Origin: Phycobacter azelaicus
GTDB lineage: Bacteria; Pseudomonadota; Alphaproteobacteria; Rhodobacterales; Rhodobacteraceae
Direction of reading: 5' to 3'
Length of the DNA: 64,000 nucleotides
Assembly: GCF_014884385.1 (NCBI RefSeq)
Contig: NZ_WKFH01000003.1
Coordinates: 2,512,001-2,576,000 of the forward strand
Made by a program: the position numbers and the translations under genes. A model generated the notes under the pieces. That model did not search any database. It was not told the origin of the DNA and saw only the letters and a list, made by a program, of their open reading frames with translations. Positions 23,023-32,354 of this stretch are shown in pieces (within the stretch, counting starts at the first letter, position 1; each line of letters begins with the position of its first letter).

Positions 23023-23134
23023 GATCTCCTCCCTTGCGCAAGGTGCAACAGGACCAGCCTACGATGGTTCCAAAGAAAATGGACAGATTTCTTTTGCGAA
23101 GGTTGAGTTTACGGCAAAAACAAGCAAGGGTTGA

Positions 23135-23155
23135 GGCTGTAAACCCTGTACAGCC
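23135..23155. promoter_or_regulatory. Inverted repeat upstream of the barrel protein
   Basis: GGCTGT and ACAGCC are perfect 6-bp arms with a 9-base spacer, ending 13 bases before the TTG start. This may be an operator or a leader hairpin; nothing identifies the factor. Confidence 0.3.
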
Positions 23156-23167
23156 AAAAGTTTTGAC

Positions 23168-23836
23168 TTGCGACTAGGCATACCGCTTCTGTTTATTGTA
23201 GTGCTTCTTGCCGCGCCGCTGCGGGCGGGGCCATGGATGCAAGCTATGGGCCAGGGGTTTGCATCTGCCAGTGCAACTCTGCGCGAGACAAAAACGGGCG
23301 AATGGCGTCATGAACTCAGCTATTTTGGAGAGTATGGCTGGTCAGACAGGCTGACCATTGGCGTTGACCTGAACCAATCCCACCACGATTCAGGGCATGC
23401 TCTTTTGTTCGCTCGCATCCCGCTTTCGAAGCAGAACAGCGCAGTTCCTTTGGCCCTCGCTATCTCGGCCGGTGGAGCGCATTTCCGGGGGGATTGGGGG
23501 GGCATGTACCGCGTTACCCTGTCGGCGGGTCACGGTTTTCAGACCGAACATGGCAGTGGCTGGGCCTCAATCGATGCGACCTATGAGTATCGCCATGGGG
23601 CCGATGATCCGACATGGAAACTGGATGCAACGGTCGGATTGAATAATCCCGGTCGGCTGTCGCCCATGCTGCAGATCGAAACTTCCAAAACCTCCGGGCA
23701 ATCTTTGTCATACGCCATCATCCCAAGCCTGCGCCACGAGATCAGCGCGCATCAGGAGGTGGTTTTTGGCTTGGAATACAAAGAGGCCGATCAACGCAGC
23801 CTTGGCCTGCGTGTAGCCTTGTGGCATAGGTTCTGA
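23168..23836 (+). CDS. Outer-membrane beta-barrel-like protein
   Basis: A 222-aa exported protein with a TTG start. The signal peptide is GIPLLFIVVLLAAPLRAG. The mature part alternates amphipathic strands (RHELSYFGEYGWSDRLTIGV, ASIDATYEYRHG, VVFGLEYKEADQRSLGLRVA) and ends in LWHRF, a C-terminal aromatic as required for BAM-dependent outer-membrane insertion. It looks like an 8- to 10-strand barrel of unknown substrate. It is divergent from the ABM gene and followed by a split-barrel flavoprotein gene. Confidence 0.7.
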   Translation: MRLGIPLLFIVVLLAAPLRAGPWMQAMGQGFASASATLRETKTGEWRHELSYFGEYGWSDRLTIGVDLNQSHHDSGHALLFARIPLSKQNSAVPLALAISAGGAHFRGDWGGMYRVTLSAGHGFQTEHGSGWASIDATYEYRHGADDPTWKLDATVGLNNPGRLSPMLQIETSKTSGQSLSYAIIPSLRHEISAHQEVVFGLEYKEADQRSLGLRVALWHRF

Positions 23837-23857
23837 GTTTCCGATCTATCTGAGCTG

Positions 23858-24346
23858 ATGATGACCAATCCGATCCGTCCCACCGACGATGAAGCGCGCC
23901 AACTGGCACGAACACTTCTGGCAGGGGCGCGGTTTGCGGCCTTGGGCGTTGTCGACCAGGATGCATGCCCGCTTGTTACCCGTGTGGCCTTTGGACTGTG
24001 CCCGGATGGGCAGCCCATCAGCCTGATCTCAAGCCTGTCGGCCCATACGCAGGCCCTGCAAGAAAACCCGGCATGTTCTCTTTTGGTGGGCGAGCCCGGT
24101 GATCGTGGAGATCCACTGACCCACCCGAGGATCAGTTTGCAGGGCAGGGCGCATTTCATTTCAAACTCCGACAAAGAGCATCGCCGACTGGCCGATCACT
24201 ATTTGCGTGTCCAGCCCAAGGCCAAGCTTTATGTCGGCTTCGCCGATTTCTGCTTTGTTTGCTTTGCGGTGAAGGCCGGTTATCTCAATGGCGGATTTGG
24301 AAAAGCCTTTCACCTCAGCCCCGAAGACCTTTTCGCGCCCGGCTGA
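23858..24346 (+). CDS. FMN split-barrel protein (pyridoxamine 5'-phosphate oxidase-like, HugZ type)
   Basis: A 162-aa protein. The split-barrel start GARFAALGVVDQDACPLVTR, then PLTHPRISLQGRAHFI and the C-terminal KAKLYVGFADFCFV with GGFGKAF match the HugZ-like branch, which binds FMN or heme and takes part in heme iron use. Two adjacent ATGs (23858 and 23861) are possible starts. It follows the barrel gene by 21 nt, so a link between the two (heme uptake and use) is possible but unproven. Confidence 0.8.
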   Translation: MMTNPIRPTDDEARQLARTLLAGARFAALGVVDQDACPLVTRVAFGLCPDGQPISLISSLSAHTQALQENPACSLLVGEPGDRGDPLTHPRISLQGRAHFISNSDKEHRRLADHYLRVQPKAKLYVGFADFCFVCFAVKAGYLNGGFGKAFHLSPEDLFAPG

Positions 24347-24378
24347 GATTTCGCAGGCTCGGTATCGGTCGGGGGCGC

Positions 24379-26664
24379 TTATCGATCCACGCGCACGATC
24401 ACCTGAACCTCGCCTCTCAGGGCTTCCTGCCAGCGCAGTCTCACCTGATCGCGATTGCTGCCTTGTTCCACCTCGATATAGGGCGTTGCATAACGAGTGC
24501 TGCCGCCCCCAGTGCGAATGGGGCCGATGGCAGCAACCGCGTCCACCTTGCGGGCACGGCCCTCAAACGGGAGCTGCCGGTCAGTGTTCACCGTCCAGGA
24601 CGACGCCGCACTGTTTTGCACATGTTCCAGGCGCAAAGGGCTGGCGGCACCGTGGGTTACGTTGTGGTAGGTGTTGCCTTCGAAAAAGACCATCTGTGTG
24701 CGGCTGAAATCAAGGTCCGAAAAGCTGGTGTCGACCCGCTCTGCTCGATCAATCGAGCCATTGATCGAGCGAAACTTGTTGCCTGAAACGGTGATCCCGT
24801 TAAGGAAATGGCCCGTTCCATAGGGTTTTACCACAATGTAGCTGAACCACGGGGCGACATCGCCGGAGAGAAATACATTGTCGGTGATCGACAAGGCGCT
24901 GAAAGAGAACCCCCCGGTGAAATTCGGGGTCGCGTCATATTCGTTCGTCCACTCAATAAAGCAATTGTCGATGTAATTGTCAGATACGGTTGAGGCATTG
25001 TAGTTCTCGGTCAGCACCAGGCCCGCAGTGCGCACCCCGTTGGCGACTTCGTCGCCTTGAAAGAAGTGATTTCCAGTCACAGTGTGGTTGCCGCCTGCAA
25101 GCAGGGCAAAATGGCGGAACTTGGTGGCGCGGTTGTTGCGCAGCTTGGCGTCATTGGCGTTGACGTTCAGCGCGATGCTCTCCCGGTTTGCGACATTCAG
25201 CGGTTCTTCGGCGGACAGGAACTGGCAATTGTCCACAAGAATGCCCTGGCAACCGGTTCCGATGGAGGTGATCCCACGATCACTCGGGCGCGAGATGAAG
25301 CAATGATCGAGGCTGAATACCGTACCGGACGGCGCCAGCCGGATCGCGCTGCAATGGGAACTGCACTGGATCTCGATCTCGGTCATGCCGAATTTGCTGA
25401 GTTGGCTGAAGCCTGAAAAGTCGAGCATGTATTTGAAATTTCGAAAGGTGAAATTCTGCGTGCCTACCGCATCAAACAGAGGCTTGCTCAGCGTGAGCTC
25501 TCCGGCGCCAGAGTTCTTTTCGCGCACATAGACTTCGCGCCCCACGCCATTACCTTCGACCAGAGCGCCGACTGGAATATTGGCGATGTTGGAAACATTG
25601 GTCAGCTTGCGTGTATCGCTCGTGCTATAGGTGCCTTGCGCGGTCACAATCTCCGTGTCCCAAGCCGCGCCGCCTACGGCCGAAAGCTGTCCGTTCCGGA
25701 TGACGCGGCGCGTTGCATAGGAGGTTCGGTTTGGAACCGCGGCCTGCATGTCGATCGGCGCGGTTACGGAGATCATGCGTCCCTTCAGGTCCAGAGATTC
25801 ATGGTCCACGTTGTTCAAGAGGGCCTGGAAGGCCTTTCTGAAGCCCAACTCTTCGCTCCCAAAGGCGTCGGCATAGGACGGAAAGTCGAAATTGCGCCGC
25901 AACAACAGCATGCGGTCGGTCGGCATCGTCACGGTGCCTTCGAAGATTGCCTCGTGATCCAGCGTAACGGTATTGTTCAGACGAAAGTTGCCTTCAGGGA
26001 CGAGGATCCGCCGCCCATTCGCGGCAGCATCCGCCGCCTCAAATGCTGGGGTATTGTCCTGTATCCCGTCCCCGACTGCGCCAAAGTCGGTCACATCCAC
26101 AAGGCTGAGCATATTCCGCAAAAAGGCGCTTGTGATATCGGTAATTTCGATATCGTCAATGCGCACCACACCGCCGTTCGGACCGGTCAGATCCAGACCC
26201 AAGTGACCATATGTTGCGGAGATCCCCCAGGGCATATCGACGCCCGAGCGGCCACCGGTTCCAACGATGGCCGAAACCTCAACAACGCGGCCGTAAGACG
26301 AGAGACTGGTGCTGCTGCCGATTTGCACGACACCAGATACATTCCCGTTGCTGGAATTGCCCGCCCATCCTGCAATGCGCACGCTGGGAAGTGCTCCGCT
26401 CATGGCCTTGATGCGGGCCTTCACCTGCAGATAGCAGCCCGGCAGGATTGGCGTTTGCCCCATGTAGCGAAGCCGCTGGGTGCTTGCAGTTTTCTGCAAT
26501 TCCAGGCAGCCGCCGAAATCGGCATCCGCCGCCACAAGCGCCGCGTTTATGGCACCGTCATAGGTGTCGGAGCCGGGTGTCCCATCACCACTTGACCATT
26601 GATCAAGGCCCTCCTCGAAACGGGCGGGCATCAGTTGCAAACCGTCGGTGATCACCTTGTTCAT
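24379..26664 (-). CDS. Large right-handed beta-helix (pectate lyase-like) protein
   Basis: A 761-aa protein. An N-terminal jelly-roll, carbohydrate-module-like part (residues ~1-185) is followed by VDVTDFGAVGDGIQDNTPAF (about 195), the start of the Pectate_lyase_3 fold. Many beta-helix coils with N- and G-rich turns follow (IDNCFIEWTN, VSGNKFRSI, FFEGNTYHN), then a short C-terminal beta domain. There is no signal peptide, so it is either cytoplasmic, secreted by another route, or part of a phage- or tail-like particle. The start at MNKVITDG has AAGGAAAGGG upstream. Confidence 0.75.
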   Translation of the reverse strand: MNKVITDGLQLMPARFEEGLDQWSSGDGTPGSDTYDGAINAALVAADADFGGCLELQKTASTQRLRYMGQTPILPGCYLQVKARIKAMSGALPSVRIAGWAGNSSNGNVSGVVQIGSSTSLSSYGRVVEVSAIVGTGGRSGVDMPWGISATYGHLGLDLTGPNGGVVRIDDIEITDITSAFLRNMLSLVDVTDFGAVGDGIQDNTPAFEAADAAANGRRILVPEGNFRLNNTVTLDHEAIFEGTVTMPTDRMLLLRRNFDFPSYADAFGSEELGFRKAFQALLNNVDHESLDLKGRMISVTAPIDMQAAVPNRTSYATRRVIRNGQLSAVGGAAWDTEIVTAQGTYSTSDTRKLTNVSNIANIPVGALVEGNGVGREVYVREKNSGAGELTLSKPLFDAVGTQNFTFRNFKYMLDFSGFSQLSKFGMTEIEIQCSSHCSAIRLAPSGTVFSLDHCFISRPSDRGITSIGTGCQGILVDNCQFLSAEEPLNVANRESIALNVNANDAKLRNNRATKFRHFALLAGGNHTVTGNHFFQGDEVANGVRTAGLVLTENYNASTVSDNYIDNCFIEWTNEYDATPNFTGGFSFSALSITDNVFLSGDVAPWFSYIVVKPYGTGHFLNGITVSGNKFRSINGSIDRAERVDTSFSDLDFSRTQMVFFEGNTYHNVTHGAASPLRLEHVQNSAASSWTVNTDRQLPFEGRARKVDAVAAIGPIRTGGGSTRYATPYIEVEQGSNRDQVRLRWQEALRGEVQVIVRVDR

Positions 26665-26768
26665 GGAAAACCCTTTCCTTAGCCGCAAAACGCAAGAGGC
26701 GCAGTTGCGAAAAGGGTTTAGTCCGTCTGGATTAACTGCGGCTCAGGCAGGCGTGCGCTGCCTGTGCA

Positions 26769-27173
26769 TCAGGCGCTGCCCTCCGGCGCGCGCAATATCT
26801 GTACAGCGTTGATTTTCCAGTCCGATCCCCGCTCGACCATCTGATAGTCAAGAAGGTGCAAACGCCCGTTTCGGTCGCGGATCAGCACGCGCTGCCACTG
26901 AGAGCCGGCGACTTCCCTCAGATCCAGGTAACGCACATCTTTAGGGCCTACGACCATGGGGTAGCCGCGCTCGACCATGTCACCGAAGGTTTCTGCCGTT
27001 CCAAACAGACTGCGGATCGAGGGGGAAGCGTATTCGAAGGCTCGGCCATAATCCTCTGCCCGAAAAGCCTCAATCTGGGCTGCGATCACGGATGTTATCC
27101 TGTCTTTCTCGGCGGCGGCAGCGGAAAAACCCCAAGGCACTAGTAAAATAAGAACAGCGATAAGTCTTCTCAT
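26769..27173 (-). CDS. DUF4864 exported protein
   Basis: A 134-aa protein with a signal peptide (MRRLIAVLILLVPWGFSAAA) and the DUF4864 body: ITSVIAAQIEAFRAEDYGRA and FEYASPSIRSLFGTAETF, ending DYQMVERGSDWKINAVQIL. The NTF2-like pattern is common in Rhodobacteraceae and its function is unknown. The chosen start has GGGAGGG upstream. Confidence 0.88.
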   Translation of the reverse strand: MRRLIAVLILLVPWGFSAAAAEKDRITSVIAAQIEAFRAEDYGRAFEYASPSIRSLFGTAETFGDMVERGYPMVVGPKDVRYLDLREVAGSQWQRVLIRDRNGRLHLLDYQMVERGSDWKINAVQILRAPEGSA

Positions 27174-27228
27174 GGCACCCTCCCGCTGCCGACCTTCATA
27201 AAAGCCTAGGGCCTTCGGACACGCTGTC

Positions 27229-27257
27229 AAAAAAAGGGGCGCCAAAACTGGCGCCCC
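27229..27257 (-). terminator. Intrinsic terminator of lysK
   Basis: On the minus strand GGGGCGCCA, loop GTTT, TGGCGCCCC gives a 9-bp perfect stem followed by seven T. It starts 29 nt after the lysK stop. Confidence 0.85.
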
Positions 27258-27285
27258 TCACGATCTCGTGAACGAGCGTGAGGTG

Positions 27286-28866
27286 CTATGACAGCTCCCC
27301 TGCCAACGCCTTGTCGATCAAGGCGATGGTTTCGTCTACGCCGTAGAGGGCAACGAAACCGCCAAACCGCGGCCCCTGGCTTGCGCCCAACAACACCTCG
27401 TACAGAGCCTTGAACCAGTCGCGCATGTTTTCTTTGCCGAAATGCTCTCGTCCGACCTCGAAAACAACGCCTTGCAGGGCTTCGCCGGTATTCTCGCCGT
27501 CAAATGCGGCCAGTTTGGCGCGGAACTCTTCCAAGGCGGTTCGCTCGGCGTCGCTGGGAGCGCGGAAGACTTTTTCCGGCTCAACGAAGTCCTCGTAGTA
27601 TTTCACCGCGTAGCCCGCGGCTGCATCAAGGTCAGGGTGTGTTTCGGGCGTCGCTTCCGGCGCATAGCGGCGGATGAAGCCCCAAAGGGTTTCCTTGTCG
27701 TGGGCCGATGCCACCGAGGCCAGATTAAGCAGCATCGAGAAGGGCACCACCATCTTGGATTCCGGTACCTCGCCGCCATGGATGTGCCAGACCGGGTTGT
27801 TGAGCTGCGCCTTCAGATCCTGCCCGTGATAGGCGCGCAGCTGCTGGTGATACTCGTCCATCGCCTTGGGGATCACATCAAAATGCATCCGTTTGGCCGT
27901 TTTGGGCTTTTGATACATGAAATAGGCCAGACTCTCGGTCGAGGCGTAGGTCAGCCATTCGTCGATCGAAATTCCATTGCCCGAGGTCTTGGAGATCTTC
28001 TGACCGTTTGCGTCGAGGAACAATTCATAGGTGAAATGTTCAGGTGCGCGCCAGCCCAGGATCCGGCAGATCTTGTCGTAGATCGGCGTGTTGGTGCTGT
28101 GGTCCTTGCCGTACATTTCAAAGTCGACCTCAAGCGCGGCCCAACGGGCGCCAAAGTCGGGTTTCCATTGCAGTTTCACATTGCCGCCGGTGACGGGCAG
28201 GGTCCATTCCTTTCCGTCCTCGTCGTCAAAGGTGATGGTGTGGTTTTCCGCATCCACCTTTTTCATCGGCACGTAAAGCACGCGGCCCGTTTCCGGGTGG
28301 ATCGGCAGGAAGATCGAGTAGGTCTGGCGACGCTCTTCGCGCAAGCTCTTCAGCATGACCTCCATGATCTCGTCATACCGTTCGCAGGCGCGTTTGAGGA
28401 TCTCGTCAAACTGACCCGTGCCGTAGAATTCCGTAGCCGAGTAGAAATCGTATTCGAACCCAAAGGTATCGAGGAACCGCCGCAGCATGGCGTTGTTGTG
28501 ATCGCCAAAGCTGTCGTGGGTGCCAAAGGGATCGGGGACCGAGGTCAGCGGCTTTTGCAGATGCGCCTCAAGGCTTTCGGCATTGGGCACATTGCCAGGA
28601 ATTTTGCGCATCCCGTCAAGGTCATCCGAGAAACAGATCAGCCTTGTGGGGATGTCCGAGATCACCTCGAAGGCGCGTTTGATCATCGTGGTGCGGGCAA
28701 CCTCTCCAAAGGTGCCGATATGCGGCAGCCCCGACGGTCCATAGCCGGTTTCAAACAGCACATAGCCCTTTTCCGGCGCGCCCTTGGCATAACGTTTGAG
28801 AATGCGACGTGCTTCTTCAAACGGCCAGGCTTTGCTCGTCAGAGCGGTTTCGCGCAGTTCAGACAT
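27286..28866 (-). CDS. lysK: Lysine--tRNA ligase, class I
   Basis: A 526-aa cytoplasmic enzyme that charges tRNA-Lys. It is the class I form found in alphaproteobacteria and archaea, not the class II LysS. The HIGH motif is PHIGTFGE (residues 48-55) and the KMSKS-like motif is KISKTSGNG at about residue 290. The start at [10 protein letters not shown] has GGAG at proper spacing; longer in-frame starts run into the leader. It is divergent from the TerB-like gene. Confidence 0.96.
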   Translation of the reverse strand: MSELRETALTSKAWPFEEARRILKRYAKGAPEKGYVLFETGYGPSGLPHIGTFGEVARTTMIKRAFEVISDIPTRLICFSDDLDGMRKIPGNVPNAESLEAHLQKPLTSVPDPFGTHDSFGDHNNAMLRRFLDTFGFEYDFYSATEFYGTGQFDEILKRACERYDEIMEVMLKSLREERRQTYSIFLPIHPETGRVLYVPMKKVDAENHTITFDDEDGKEWTLPVTGGNVKLQWKPDFGARWAALEVDFEMYGKDHSTNTPIYDKICRILGWRAPEHFTYELFLDANGQKISKTSGNGISIDEWLTYASTESLAYFMYQKPKTAKRMHFDVIPKAMDEYHQQLRAYHGQDLKAQLNNPVWHIHGGEVPESKMVVPFSMLLNLASVASAHDKETLWGFIRRYAPEATPETHPDLDAAAGYAVKYYEDFVEPEKVFRAPSDAERTALEEFRAKLAAFDGENTGEALQGVVFEVGREHFGKENMRDWFKALYEVLLGASQGPRFGGFVALYGVDETIALIDKALAGELS

Positions 28867-29137
28867 GTTATTCTCCATCGGTGGCCACTCTGGGCCGATA
28901 TCCGCTTCACCGGCATACACCTTGTATCCGGCCACTCCCTCTATTGTGCCGGTGCAGTATGAGTCAACAAACACTGGTGCGGATCGCCCGTTTTCACCTC
29001 TCACGACAGCTGGCTAACGGGCAATCAGCCGCGCAAACCGGGCCCGGTCTCGTGCGGCGTTGGGCGGCATGGTTGCGCCTGCAGAAAACCGCGCTTATCG
29101 TCCACCGTGAATGCAGATCTATGAAAAGGTTGCGCCA

Positions 29138-29560
29138 ATGAGCGAGCAAGCCCCCCATCCGATGACCCCGCAGGACTGCCTTGTCGCTCTGATGGTGGCA
29201 ATTTCCGCCTCGGACGAAAACATCCGCACGGCCGAGCTGGTCAAGATCCAGTCAGCTGTCAACATGCTGCCGATTTTTGCTGAATTTGACATCGACCGGA
29301 TCAATACGATTTCGCAGACGGTTTTTGACCTGTTTGAACAAGAAGATGGCCTTGATGCTTTGTTCGGCCTCATCCGGGACAATCTGCCCGAACGCCTGTT
29401 TGAAACCGCTTATGCGCTGGCCTGCGATGTTGCCGCGGCCGATGGCAGCCTTGCTGAGACCGAGCTGCGCCTGCTTGAAGAGATCCGGTACGAGTTGAAC
29501 ATCGACCGGCTCCACGCTGCCGCCATCGAACGCGGCGCCCGTGCGCGGCATATGGTTTAG
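29138..29560 (+). CDS. TerB-like (tellurite resistance TerB family) protein
   Basis: A 140-aa helical protein. CLVALMVAISASDENIRTAE and LACDVAAADGSLAETELRLL are the duplicated TerB motifs, with acidic metal-binding residues in the loops (ASDENI, AADGSL). The start at MSEQAPHPM follows AAAAGG. The TerB fold binds metal ions and takes part in membrane-linked stress systems. It stands alone, divergent from lysK, 271 nt away; that gap shows no other features. Confidence 0.85.
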   Translation: MSEQAPHPMTPQDCLVALMVAISASDENIRTAELVKIQSAVNMLPIFAEFDIDRINTISQTVFDLFEQEDGLDALFGLIRDNLPERLFETAYALACDVAAADGSLAETELRLLEEIRYELNIDRLHAAAIERGARARHMV

Positions 29561-29623
29561 ATCAGAAGCGGCAGGAGCGCGCTGACGGTTGGAAATTTCG
29601 GAGGACTACGACGCGCTGCGGGA

Positions 29624-32125
29624 TCAGGCAGCGCGGATCTTTTTAAGGTCACTGCCGCGCAGCGATAGGCGTGCTAGCTCGCCGTAGGTGTTGCGTACTT
29701 GGCCGCGCCCTTCGTCGCCGGTGAGGTATTGTGCAAGGCGCAGTTCCGGGAACAACTCGAACAGCTCACGCATATTGTCCGAGGAGAGCCCGCGGATCGC
29801 CTCGGGGCCCGGCCAGAAGGTCTCAGTCGCGATTCCTTCGGCAAAGATCACTTCATGCTGCTCAGTCATCAGGTGCACATAGGTCACACCTTGGGGCGCG
29901 GAAGTGCGCTGGCGGCAGTTGGCATCGATCCGGGACAAAAGTTTCGCCGAAAGAAAGCTTTCTCCAAAGGGCAGGTCACGCTCGAAGGTGCGGCTGTTGA
30001 CCATAAAGCGGTGCTGAGGGGACACCCACATAGGCCGTTCCGGAGACAAAATGCCATTGGGCGCCAGACAGTAGGGCCTCAGGTGGGGACGCAGGGCGAG
30101 TTCTGCGGCGCTCAGAGTGCGTTGGCCGACCCAGATCACCGGCTGGTACCCGTTGTCGGCTGTCTGTAGCAGATCTCCGACCATGATCTCGCCTGCAGGA
30201 ACGGCCCCTCTTTCGGTGGCGATCAGAACATCCGGAGTGAAGCAGGGGATACCGGCCGCGTAGAGCTGAGCATGGGTGCTCATCTGTGCTGGCGTGACAC
30301 CACTCAGCACAAGCTTTTCTCCGCTCGGGAAGGTGAGCAGGGCATTTCCGAAACCATCATCGCTGACAACGACGTCGCTGGTGCGGACGGCACCAAAGGG
30401 TCCGGTGCCGCCGGTCAGTTCCGAAACATCAAGTTGATCGTTGTAGAAGCTGTTCGCATCGTCGTCTCCGATGTCGAAGTCGCTTATGGTATCGGCACCG
30501 CCTGCTGCAGTCAGGACAATCTGGTCATAGCCGACGCCGCCGGTGATGAGATCGTCCCCAGAGCCCATCTTGACCGTGTCATCCCCTGCGCCGGCATCAA
30601 TCACAACGCCAGCCGTGTCGGCCGAGGCATCCACGGTGTCGGCCTGGTCTGTCAGGTCCAGGGCTTCGATTTCAGAGAAGGTGATCGTGTCCGTACCATC
30701 CGTGATCGTGCCGGCCTCGGGTCCGGTATAAGTCACCGAGACTCCACTCGTGACGGCCGTCAGATCAACAGTATCGTAGTCTACTCCTGCCTCGCCACCG
30801 TACACGGTGTCATTGCCGAAACCGTCCGACATACGGAAGACGTCCTGATCAGCCTCGCCGTACATGAGGTCGTCGCCCGCGCCGCCGACCAGCAGATCGT
30901 TATCGACACCGCCATAGAGTGTGTCGTTGCCTTCGCCGCCCTCAAGCGTGTCGTTGCCTTCCGTGGCAACGATGCTGTCGTTGCCGACACCGCCGACAAG
31001 GCTGTCGTCACCGGCCGAGTTCCTGAGGGTATCGTCACCCTCCCCACCGATCAGGGTATCGTTGCCAAGTCCGGTCGTCAGATAGTCGTCACCTTCGCCC
31101 CCTTCGATATAATCGTTCCCGTCACCACCGGCGATCGTATCGCCGCCGGCACCGCCGATCATCGTATCATTGCCGACGCCGCCCTCCATCAGGTCGTCGC
31201 CGTCGCCGCCATCCAGCCTGTCGTCGCCCGCGTCCCCATAAAGTGCGTCGTTGCCGCCCTGGCCGTAGACCACGTCATTGCCGTCTCCGGCAACAATGGT
31301 ATCTGCCCCTTGGTCAATGACCGTCACCACCGGGTCGTCAATAAGGTCACCGGAGAGTGTGAAACCGGAAAGGCCAACACGGGTCTGCAAGGTGAACTCG
31401 ATGGACGAGCGGTCCTCGAACTCGGCCGAAAACCAGGAATCCTGGTCGGTGTACATGTTGGACTCTGTCCCGGTGGCCGTGACCATGTTGCCGTCGGTCG
31501 CCGTGTTCAGAGACGTATCCGCTGAAACGCCAAAAGAGGTGAAGCTGTTGCCATCGACAATGACAGCCTCGGCGTCGCCAAAGCCGCTGTTGTCGTCCAC
31601 GTCGTTGAAGGTCGCGGTGGAGTTCAGATAGACAGGATTGCCAGTGACAGGATCAAAGAACTCAAGTCGAAACGTCGCGCGGTCCCCCGGCTGATCACCG
31701 TCCAGCAGAATCTCCGCGCCTTCGGCATAGCCGAATTCGACCATCAGATTGGGATTGTCTTTCTCGACCAGAACAAGGCGACCCCAGACGCTGCTGCCAT
31801 CCGGCAGCGTGGCCACGTCGCGAAAGACTGCGCTATCTCCGGCCGAGCCGAGGTACCCGTCGTGAGAGATGCTTTGGATATTATTGATGTCCAGAACCAG
31901 TGGGCTCGCGTCGACGCCCTGATCGAAGCCATCGCCCATGTCGCCGTAGATGACGTCATTTCCATCGCCCCCATCGATGATGTCATCGCCCTCTTCGCCC
32001 GCAACGGTATCGTCACCGCGCGCGGCGCTGATGGTGTCGTCACCTGTGCTGCCACCGATGATATCGGCGCGGTTGGTGCCGGTGAGACTGGCAACAAGGT
32101 CATCTACCCAATCTGGACGGGCCAT
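29624..32125 (-). CDS. RTX calcium-binding protein with C-terminal Hint domain
   Basis: An 833-aa acidic protein. Glycine-aspartate nonapeptide repeats (GGDGNDVIYG, GGEGDDYLTT, GGVGNDSIVA and many more) occur at residues ~20-60 and ~270-450, separated by a beta-rich insert. A Hint domain follows at ~625-760, beginning CFTPDVLIATERGAVPAGEI. RTX proteins are exported by type I secretion and fold on binding calcium outside the cell. The Hint domain may cleave autocatalytically at the Cys. No secretion ABC genes are adjacent. The function may be adhesion or an S-layer/biofilm role. Confidence 0.88.
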   Translation of the reverse strand: MARPDWVDDLVASLTGTNRADIIGGSTGDDTISAARGDDTVAGEEGDDIIDGGDGNDVIYGDMGDGFDQGVDASPLVLDINNIQSISHDGYLGSAGDSAVFRDVATLPDGSSVWGRLVLVEKDNPNLMVEFGYAEGAEILLDGDQPGDRATFRLEFFDPVTGNPVYLNSTATFNDVDDNSGFGDAEAVIVDGNSFTSFGVSADTSLNTATDGNMVTATGTESNMYTDQDSWFSAEFEDRSSIEFTLQTRVGLSGFTLSGDLIDDPVVTVIDQGADTIVAGDGNDVVYGQGGNDALYGDAGDDRLDGGDGDDLMEGGVGNDTMIGGAGGDTIAGGDGNDYIEGGEGDDYLTTGLGNDTLIGGEGDDTLRNSAGDDSLVGGVGNDSIVATEGNDTLEGGEGNDTLYGGVDNDLLVGGAGDDLMYGEADQDVFRMSDGFGNDTVYGGEAGVDYDTVDLTAVTSGVSVTYTGPEAGTITDGTDTITFSEIEALDLTDQADTVDASADTAGVVIDAGAGDDTVKMGSGDDLITGGVGYDQIVLTAAGGADTISDFDIGDDDANSFYNDQLDVSELTGGTGPFGAVRTSDVVVSDDGFGNALLTFPSGEKLVLSGVTPAQMSTHAQLYAAGIPCFTPDVLIATERGAVPAGEIMVGDLLQTADNGYQPVIWVGQRTLSAAELALRPHLRPYCLAPNGILSPERPMWVSPQHRFMVNSRTFERDLPFGESFLSAKLLSRIDANCRQRTSAPQGVTYVHLMTEQHEVIFAEGIATETFWPGPEAIRGLSSDNMRELFELFPELRLAQYLTGDEGRGQVRNTYGELARLSLRGSDLKKIRAA

Positions 32126-32244
32126 GGCGTATTCTCGATCCTGTTCTCATTTCATGCACGGCCGTACACACAAACGAGCGCATCGGTGCCCAGGCCGCCA
32201 GCATTCAGCGTTACCGGCGGGTCAATAAGGATTGGTAAATCAAA

Positions 32245-32265
32245 GCCTCTCCATGGCAGGGAGGC
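32245..32265 (-). terminator. Terminator-like hairpin between chelatase and RTX genes
   Basis: On the minus strand GCCTC and GAGGC (extendable by CC/GG) enclose CCTGCCATGGA and are followed by TTTGATTT, about 90 nt after the chelatase stop and 120 nt before the RTX start. Confidence 0.45.
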
Positions 32266-32354
32266 CTTGAAGTAAACGTTTAAAATTTAAGGGGATATAT
32301 CTGAAACCCTTGCTCCCAACACTGCGGCGCCACGGGCCAGGTGTTTCATTTTGC

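Noticed and set aside
27442..28962. 506-codon open frame on the plus strand
   Set aside because: Exact antisense of lysK; high G+C leaves the opposite strand open. No ribosome binding site and no family motifs.
30272..31525. Repetitive plus-strand frame within the RTX gene
   Set aside because: Translation of the reverse strand of the RTX calcium repeats; the regular spacing also excludes a CRISPR array, since the repeats are coding nonapeptides without unique spacers.
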